Position numbers and translations under genes: made by a program. Positions 5,477 through 9,939 of a DNA stretch of 9,939 nucleotides are shown here, in pieces. Numbering within the stretch: the first letter of the stretch is position 1; the number at the start of each line of letters is the position of its first letter. Under the pieces are notes generated by a model. The model did not search any database and had not been told where the DNA came from. It was given only the letters and a program-made list of their open reading frames with translations. Source of the stretch: Verrucomicrobiales bacterium (GTDB taxonomy: Bacteria > Verrucomicrobiota > Verrucomicrobiia > Limisphaerales > UBA1100); assembly GCA_003517285.1 (NCBI GenBank), contig DPAW01000376.1, positions 1-9,939 on the forward strand, written 5' to 3'.

Positions 5477-6589
5477 ATGCGTCTAACTTTGGCAATCCTG
5501 TGGGCGGGGTTGGGGTTGGGTTGTGGCCAGTCTGATGAGTTAGTTTCCGACGCAATAACACCACCGAATGCTTCCCAGAAACGCACTGTGCTTGCCGATG
5601 CCTTGGTGTATGACAAAACCGCAGAACGGGTTTATCAGGTGGGGGAAGCTATCCCGTACACCGGTAATGTGGTGTGGTTCCATGAAAACGGCCTTTTGCA
5701 ACAGGAGACTTCCTATCAGGACGGTCGTGAACATGGCCCCACTATTTGGTGGCATGAGGATGGTTCCCGAGCGGGACAGTCGATGCACGTTAATGGCGTA
5801 TTGAATGGCCCCCTGATTCAATGGCACCCGGGCGGGACGGCGAAGGAGTTGCAGGTGATGTACGAAAATGGCCGGCAAGTTGGGAGTGAGGTTTGGTGGC
5901 ATGCCAACGGGCGGGAACAAAGCATTACTCCATACGTTGCAGGAAACCGGGAAGGTAAAGCCATGGGGTGGTTTGTGGATGGCACCAAATCCTGGGAGTC
6001 GGTCTGGGTTAAGGATGAACCGCAGGGCCAATATTTGGAGTGGTATTCCAGTGGTCAGATCAAAAGCGTGAAAACCTACGCCCAAGGTATTCAGCACGGA
6101 ATTGAAACCTGGTTTTATGAGTCGGGCGGCAAATCATACGAAGTCAATTGGGTGGAAGGGAAAAAAGAGGGGGGGCTGACCGAGTGGTATGAGAGCGGGG
6201 CAAAAATGTCCGAGACAATCTACCGGGAGGATCTGAAAAACGAAACCGCAATCGGCTGGTATGAGAGCGGCCAGAAGGCATATGAAACGCAATACTTCAT
6301 GGATGAGGAGGTTGCCGTGCAGGAATGGACGGAAGCCGGTGAGGTCGTTCCCGCGCCCCCTGTGCCGCTCGGGTTGGTGCGAACCTGGAAGGTGGGAGAG
6401 ATCGAGCAGTTCTACAAAGACCGCGCTCAAAACTTTGTATTCATCGCATTTGGGCAGCCCGATAAGGTGGAAGGCGATACTTGGCTTTACAATAACATTG
6501 CTGTAGAGGAAAAATTTTGTTCGGTTCTTTTTACCTTTACCAATAATATGGTGACCACAATTTTAGTTACAGCGCCGGATGAATCATGA
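5477..6589 (+). CDS. Lipoprotein B: YwqK/MORN_2-type repeats plus BamE-like C-terminal domain
   Basis: This 370-aa paralogue of lipoprotein A has a short signal (MRLTLAILWAGLGLGC) with lipobox LGLGC (Cys16). Residues 59-291 contain nine full repeats and a degenerate tenth, in the same order and with the same unit lengths as A (WFHENG, WWHEDG, WHPGG, WWHANG, WFVDG, WYSSG, WFYESG, WYESG, WYESG, then WTEAG). Residues about 298-365 carry the BamE-like domain: RTWKVGEIEQFY, AFGQPD, TWLYNN, and a beta-rich end (SVLFTF, TTILV). The frame is open upstream to a TTG at 5423, but ATG 5477 gives a signal peptide matching that of A and has TAGG with 7 bases spacing, so it is chosen. It is divergent from the Spy-like gene and overlaps gene C by ATGA, indicating an operon. 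Membrane-anchored periplasmic role likely; molecular function unknown. Confidence 0.85.
   Translation: MRLTLAILWAGLGLGCGQSDELVSDAITPPNASQKRTVLADALVYDKTAERVYQVGEAIPYTGNVVWFHENGLLQQETSYQDGREHGPTIWWHEDGSRAGQSMHVNGVLNGPLIQWHPGGTAKELQVMYENGRQVGSEVWWHANGREQSITPYVAGNREGKAMGWFVDGTKSWESVWVKDEPQGQYLEWYSSGQIKSVKTYAQGIQHGIETWFYESGGKSYEVNWVEGKKEGGLTEWYESGAKMSETIYREDLKNETAIGWYESGQKAYETQYFMDEEVAVQEWTEAGEVVPAPPVPLGLVRTWKVGEIEQFYKDRAQNFVFIAFGQPDKVEGDTWLYNNIAVEEKFCSVLFTFTNNMVTTILVTAPDES
5651..6349 (+). repeat. Coding repeat array of lipoprotein B (about 72-bp period)
   Basis: Nine full units and a degenerate tenth encode residues 59-291. Units 1 and 3 are 25 residues and the others 24, exactly matching the array in lipoprotein A. 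The most similar neighbouring units are 8 and 9 (both WYESG). Confidence 0.8.
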
Positions 6590-7302
6590 CCTTCCGTTCT
6601 TCAAATAGTCTTCCGGAGATAACCTTGGCAGCCTGCCTTGCATGGTTGATAGCTTGCGGCAATCCGGAGGTGGGGCCGGGGGGCGCGACGGATGAGGTGG
6701 ACGCGCCTTCGGTGGTGCAGCCTGCAGTGGAAAACCCGCCGGAGATTGCGGTGCCCGCTATGCCGGAAGGACGTTTGCGGTTGGGTGATCCGGGTACTCT
6801 GCCGGTGTTGGCGGAGATGAATGGCCTTTACTATCAGGCTTTCGAGATTTCCGAACGTCCGTACAACGGCAAGCGAATGGAGTATCATCCGGGTGGGATT
6901 GAGAAAAAGGAAACGCTCTTTGTGGAGGGCGCGCTCAGCCGCATTACCGAATGGGATGAGGGCGGGCAGAAGCGTTTGGAGGTAAATGTCTCCCCCACGG
7001 GAGTGCGTCGTGAGCAGTATTGGGATGCCGAAGGAAAGCCGGTTGCCAAGCCTGTCGCGCCACAGGGGCCTTTGGGGCGAACGATGAACTGGACGTTCGG
7101 TGCGGGGCGCACCTCGATTGAGTTCGTATATCGCGGCAAATCATCCGATATCATTCGCAAGGCGTTTGGTGAGCCGGATGAGGAGCTGAATGGGGTTTGG
7201 ATTTACCGCGGCATGAAGGTGCAGGCCGCTCAGCAACTCATGACCACCGTCCGGTTCGTCATGCAAAACGACACAGTGCTACAGGTTTCAGTTGAGCCTT
7301 GA
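6586..7302 (+). CDS. Lipoprotein C: shortened paralogue with BamE-like domain
   Basis: This 238-aa protein starts at an ATG that overlaps the stop of lipoprotein B (ATGA), so it is probably translated by coupling. The signal ends in lipobox LIAC (Cys24); LAAC at 14-17 is a less likely alternative because the hydrophobic stretch before it is short. A Pro/Glu/Val-rich linker (26-62) follows. Residues 91-139 hold one 25-residue and one 24-residue repeat unit (MEYHPGG, TEWDEGG). The next segment, QYWDAEGKPV, matches the degenerate last unit of A (TYWDRNGSV). Residues about 163-236 are the BamE-like domain (RTMNW, IEFVYRG, IIRKAFGEPDE, GVWIYRG, QQLMTTVRF, VLQVSV), closest to that of A. It appears to be the same ancestral gene with most middle repeats deleted. 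Probably acts with B at a membrane. Confidence 0.82.
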   Translation: MTFRSSNSLPEITLAACLAWLIACGNPEVGPGGATDEVDAPSVVQPAVENPPEIAVPAMPEGRLRLGDPGTLPVLAEMNGLYYQAFEISERPYNGKRMEYHPGGIEKKETLFVEGALSRITEWDEGGQKRLEVNVSPTGVRREQYWDAEGKPVAKPVAPQGPLGRTMNWTFGAGRTSIEFVYRGKSSDIIRKAFGEPDEELNGVWIYRGMKVQAAQQLMTTVRFVMQNDTVLQVSVEP

Positions 7303-7368
7303 TATGCCGTTGCCTTCAGATCATTTGCGCAATTAGCAAAACGGGTGTACGTTAAATCAAGCTCCTCG

Positions 7369-7396
7369 GGCTGGCTTCTGGAAAGGAAAACCAGCC
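7369..7396 (+). promoter_or_regulatory. Hairpin enclosing the RBS of the protease gene
   Basis: GGCTGG (7369-7374) and CCAGCC (7391-7396) are perfect complements and could pair around a 16-base loop. The loop contains the Shine-Dalgarno AAAGGA (7382-7387), and the right arm ends one base before ATG 7398. A competing smaller stem, CTGG (7378-7381) with CCAG (7391-7394), is also possible. The structure could modulate initiation of the protease. Confidence 0.35.
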
Positions 7397-7397
7397 A

Positions 7398-9770
7398 ATG
7401 AAAAAATACAATCGTTACTCGAGCCAAACGCTTGGCGCGCATCACATTGTTAAGCTTAGCCTGATTCTTACTCTCTTCGCTTTTATTCTGATAAGCGGCA
7501 GAGAATCACTCAGCAAAAACACAGCTGAACCTCATTCGGAAACGCTACGAACTGCTGCAGAACGAATGACTTCTTTTCGGGCAGGGAGAATGCCTGAAGT
7601 GAGTTCGGATGCCGCGCAAGAATTTAGCGGTTGGTCGGGCTTGCCACATGAAGGTCAGATCTCGAATACAATTAGGCCACAAATCCGGTATGCCCAACGG
7701 CTGGGGGAAAAGCGAAGAGAAAATGCTTTTGTGCAACTCGACCGGCCGTTAGCACCTTCAGGCACGGTAAGTTTTCGGGGGCATCCTGCGCATCCATCCC
7801 GGGTCATTGTTCAGCTGAAAGCGAGTTTAAGCCGGGATGCCGTGGAAACCACCTTGGATTCGTTGGGTGCCCGATTGGATTCTTCACCAACCGCTCAAGG
7901 CTGGGCGACTATCGAACTGCCTGCTCCCGGTGAAGCCCAGGCCGGACTTGAGGGCGAGGCTTTGTTAATGGCCGGCATGAAGGCACTTCAGGTTGCTGGG
8001 GTGACTGAGGTTGTGGAGCCAGATTATCTTCTGAGCCATTCAGTAACTCCTGGAGATCAAGCCTTTGCAGAGGGATGGTTATGGGGTTTGCATAATACGG
8101 GTCAAAACGGTGGTGTTGCCGGCGTGGATCTGGGTGCGCCGATCGCATGGGATACCACAACCGGATCCGCTGACTTGATCGTGGCAGTCATTGATACGGG
8201 CATTCGCTATACGCATCAGGATTTAGTCGGCCAAATGTGGGTGAACCCCGGCGAGGTTCCCGGAAATGGAGTGGATGATGACGGGGATGGATACGTGGAT
8301 AATATCTACGGTATCGACGCCGTAAACGGTGATGGTGACCCCATGGATGACAACAGCCATGGGACTCACTGCGCTGGCACGATAGGTGCCGCTGCCAATG
8401 ACGGTTACGCCACCGTGGGAGTTGCATGGGAAGTACAGCTCATGGCCTGTAAATTCCTCAGTGCCGATGGCTGGGGATATGTGAGCGGGGCGGTGAGTTG
8501 CATAGACTTCGCTGTGGCCAAAGGCGCCCGCGTACTGAGCAATAGCTGGGGCGGTGGCGGTCATAGCCAGGCGTTGTATGATGCCATTGCCCGGGCGCGG
8601 GATGCCGGCGTGTTGTTTGTGGCCGCGGCCGGGAACAGCGCAACGGATACCGACAGCCAGCCGCACTATCCCAGTGGCTATGATTTGGACAATATCATTT
8701 CAGTGGCGGCGGTGGATCGCCGGGGAGATATGGCAAGCTGGTCTAATTACGGACGGAACACAGTCGATTTGGGTGCGCCCGGCGTGGATATATTTTCCAC
8801 GGTGGCAGATTCGGATAGTAGCTATGCTTATTATAGCGGTACGAGCATGGCCGCGCCGCATGTGTCCGGCGTGGCGGCCTTGGTTCTGGCGACCGACGAA
8901 AATCTTGGGTCCGCCGAAGTGCGTGCGCGTTTATTGAATACCACCAGTCCTTTGAGCGCACTCGATGGCCGCACGACCACCGGCGGAATGGTGCACGCGG
9001 CCCAAGCTGTGGGCGGAGGGAATGATGATATGTTGGAACTGTCCCTCAGCGTGTCGGAAAACCCTTTGCGCGCCGGGGCTGTGGCGGCATTGTATGCGCG
9101 TGTGACCGATGATGGGTCCGTGTTGCAGGCGACCGTTTCCGGCACGCTAAATGGCGATTCGCTTGCCTTTGCTGATGACGGGAATGCCCCGGATGAAATG
9201 GTTGATGACGGAGTTTATTCGGCGGCGGTATCCGTGCCGGTCGATATCTCAGTATTGGAGGCCGTCTTTGAAGTGAATGCTGAGGCGGTCGGGAAATCAC
9301 CGGCTTCCGTGCGCATGGTTGTGCCAGTGACGCATGCGCCAGCCAATGATCACTTCAATGAACGCGCCGGTTTGAACGGTCGACGCATTCTGTTGGCGGA
9401 TTACACGAACCGTGGAGCTACCACCGAGGAGGGTGAACGTCGGCACTATTACGTGCGTCCACAAAAAACCGTGTGGTTTACCTGGACAGCTCCACGCAAT
9501 GGTCGGGCTGATCTGTGGTTGCGAGGGAGCGACTTCGATACCGTACTCGCCGTCTATCGGGGCAGTTCCTTAAACTCGCTTCGACGTGTCGCTCGCAACG
9601 ATGACTATGGCCAGAACTTGACCAGTCGCGTTCGGTTTAATGTGCGACGGGGTCGCGCCTATCAATTCGTGGTCGATGGCTGGGGCGGTGATGAGGGTGA
9701 TATCACCGGGCGTTTGGTGGTGAAAAAACGCAAGCCATTCACTCGCGGCCGCAAATGGTGGCAATGGTAA
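7398..9770 (+). CDS. Exported subtilisin-family (S8) serine protease with C-terminal accessory domains
   Basis: This 790-aa multidomain protease has an N-terminal signal/anchor (hydrophobic 19-33). A spacer (34-132) precedes an inhibitor-I9-like propeptide (about 134-212, beginning SRVIVQLK and ending VVEPDYLL). The catalytic domain (about 225-540) shows all S8 signatures: Asp266 in VIDTGI, His321 in NSHGTHCAGTI, the oxyanion Asn413 in AAGNS, and Ser483 in GTSMAAPHVSG. An Asp-rich insert between Asp and His (GNGVDDDGDGYVDN, 289-302) looks like a calcium loop. Residues about 545-645 are beta-rich with ADDGNAPDEMVDDGVYS, typical of Ig-like/'choice-of-anchor' modules in secreted proteins. Residues about 647-775 resemble a bacterial pre-peptidase C-terminal (PPC) domain (TVWFTWTAP, FDTVLAVYRG, VARNDDYG, YQFVVDGWGG). 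The last 15 residues are basic and end in WWQW. Active protease likely; substrate unknown. It lies 95 bases after lipoprotein C with no terminator seen between. Confidence 0.93.
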   Translation: MKKYNRYSSQTLGAHHIVKLSLILTLFAFILISGRESLSKNTAEPHSETLRTAAERMTSFRAGRMPEVSSDAAQEFSGWSGLPHEGQISNTIRPQIRYAQRLGEKRRENAFVQLDRPLAPSGTVSFRGHPAHPSRVIVQLKASLSRDAVETTLDSLGARLDSSPTAQGWATIELPAPGEAQAGLEGEALLMAGMKALQVAGVTEVVEPDYLLSHSVTPGDQAFAEGWLWGLHNTGQNGGVAGVDLGAPIAWDTTTGSADLIVAVIDTGIRYTHQDLVGQMWVNPGEVPGNGVDDDGDGYVDNIYGIDAVNGDGDPMDDNSHGTHCAGTIGAAANDGYATVGVAWEVQLMACKFLSADGWGYVSGAVSCIDFAVAKGARVLSNSWGGGGHSQALYDAIARARDAGVLFVAAAGNSATDTDSQPHYPSGYDLDNIISVAAVDRRGDMASWSNYGRNTVDLGAPGVDIFSTVADSDSSYAYYSGTSMAAPHVSGVAALVLATDENLGSAEVRARLLNTTSPLSALDGRTTTGGMVHAAQAVGGGNDDMLELSLSVSENPLRAGAVAALYARVTDDGSVLQATVSGTLNGDSLAFADDGNAPDEMVDDGVYSAAVSVPVDISVLEAVFEVNAEAVGKSPASVRMVVPVTHAPANDHFNERAGLNGRRILLADYTNRGATTEEGERRHYYVRPQKTVWFTWTAPRNGRADLWLRGSDFDTVLAVYRGSSLNSLRRVARNDDYGQNLTSRVRFNVRRGRAYQFVVDGWGGDEGDITGRLVVKKRKPFTRGRKWWQW

Positions 9771-9790
9771 ATTCTGTTGGGTTGGGTTAT

Positions 9791-9820
9791 GCCTCGCCGG
9801 CCGCATGGTCGGCGGGGCTT
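9791..9820 (+). terminator. Intrinsic terminator after the protease gene
   Basis: GCCTCGCCG (9791-9799) pairs with CGGCGGGGC (9810-9818), nine pairs including one G-T wobble, around a 10-base loop, followed by a short TTT and C-rich sequence. It lies 20 bases past the protease stop. The T-run is short, so termination may be incomplete. Confidence 0.7.
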
Positions 9821-9862
9821 TCCCGTCGACAAGGATCACCGTTTCAGTTAGGTTGTAGAGAC

Positions 9863-9939
9863 GTGCAAAACGGATTTCCCAATCGGGCTTTTACGTTAAT
9901 CGAACTTCTGGTGGTGGTGGCCATTATTGGGATTCTGGC
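9863..9939 (+). CDS. Type IV prepilin-like protein, N-terminus only
   Basis: A GTG at 9863 opens a frame that runs off the window edge: a short polar leader VQNGFPNRA, then FTLIELLVVVAIIGIL. This is the class III (prepilin peptidase) signal, with cleavage before Phe, Glu at mature position 5 and a hydrophobic helix. The residue before the cut is Ala rather than the usual Gly, a variant I associate with PVC-group pseudopilins. No strong Shine-Dalgarno is seen (AGG 10 bases upstream). It could be a pilin, a type II secretion pseudopilin, or one of the many PulG-like proteins of this phylum; the missing C-terminus would decide. Confidence 0.85.
   Translation, partial: MQNGFPNRAFTLIELLVVVAIIGIL

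Noticed and set aside
3367..7302. Toxin-antitoxin system, since YwqK-like proteins are often labelled 'antitoxin'
   Set aside because: No toxin-like gene is adjacent, all three proteins carry lipoprotein signals, and the BamE-like domain points to the envelope. The label comes from one Bacillus locus.
7325..7353. Promoter TTGCGC-17-TACGTT upstream of the protease gene
   Set aside because: The spacing is right, but each box matches only three of six consensus bases, which is expected by chance.
8223..8666. Open frame of 147 codons on the minus strand within the protease gene
   Set aside because: Antisense to the highly conserved catalytic core, which explains the absence of stops.

Overview
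The window looks like a chromosomal stretch from a member of the PVC superphylum, most likely a Verrucomicrobiota bacterium (Limisphaerales/Pedosphaera-like). This is inferred from the gene mix: a secreted alpha/alpha-toroid 'squalene cyclase-like' protein, a large S8 protease with a Ca-type Asp-rich insert and C-terminal accessory domains, YwqK/MORN-type repeat lipoproteins, and a prepilin beginning RAFTLIELLVVV. No rRNA, tRNA, IS element or CRISPR array is visible. Base composition is moderately GC-rich, except for the toroid gene at about 2.0-3.2 kb, which is visibly AT-richer.

Layout: (1) 52-963 (+) encodes a secreted TraB/TIKI-type protein, possibly coupled to an upstream gene whose last codons may lie at 1-42. 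(2) 1104-1916 (-) is a TerC-family membrane protein. (3) 2000-3232 (-) is the secreted toroid protein, ending at a strong intrinsic terminator (1951-1977). (4) 3367-7302 holds three paralogous lipoprotein genes on the + strand, called A, B and C here (3367-4455, 5477-6589, 6586-7302). A divergent gene for a Spy/CpxP-like LTxxQ protein (4503-5366, -) sits between A and B. A and the Spy-like gene converge on a shared bidirectional terminator. B and C overlap by ATGA. (5) 7398-9770 (+) encodes a 790-aa subtilisin-family protease followed by a terminator. (6) 9863 to the window edge is the start of a type IV prepilin-like gene.

The most interesting part is the A/B/C family. Each protein has a very short lipoprotein signal, a block of about 24-residue W/G-rich YwqK/MORN_2-like repeats, and a C-terminal domain resembling the small outer-membrane lipoprotein BamE/SmpA (AFGxPD...WxY...hydrophobic beta). 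A and B have the same nine full repeats plus a degenerate tenth, with 25-residue units at the same two places, so they arose by whole-gene duplication. C retains the first and last units and looks like an internally deleted copy. Four consecutive genes here encode exported proteins, including a periplasmic LTxxQ protein, and an exported protease follows. I infer a cell-envelope function for the cluster; the sequence does not show what it acts on.

Several start codons could be refined from RBS and signal-peptide evidence (3232, 5366 and 5477, rather than longer frames with TTG or unsupported ATG starts). All homology statements come from motif recognition by eye, not from database searches.
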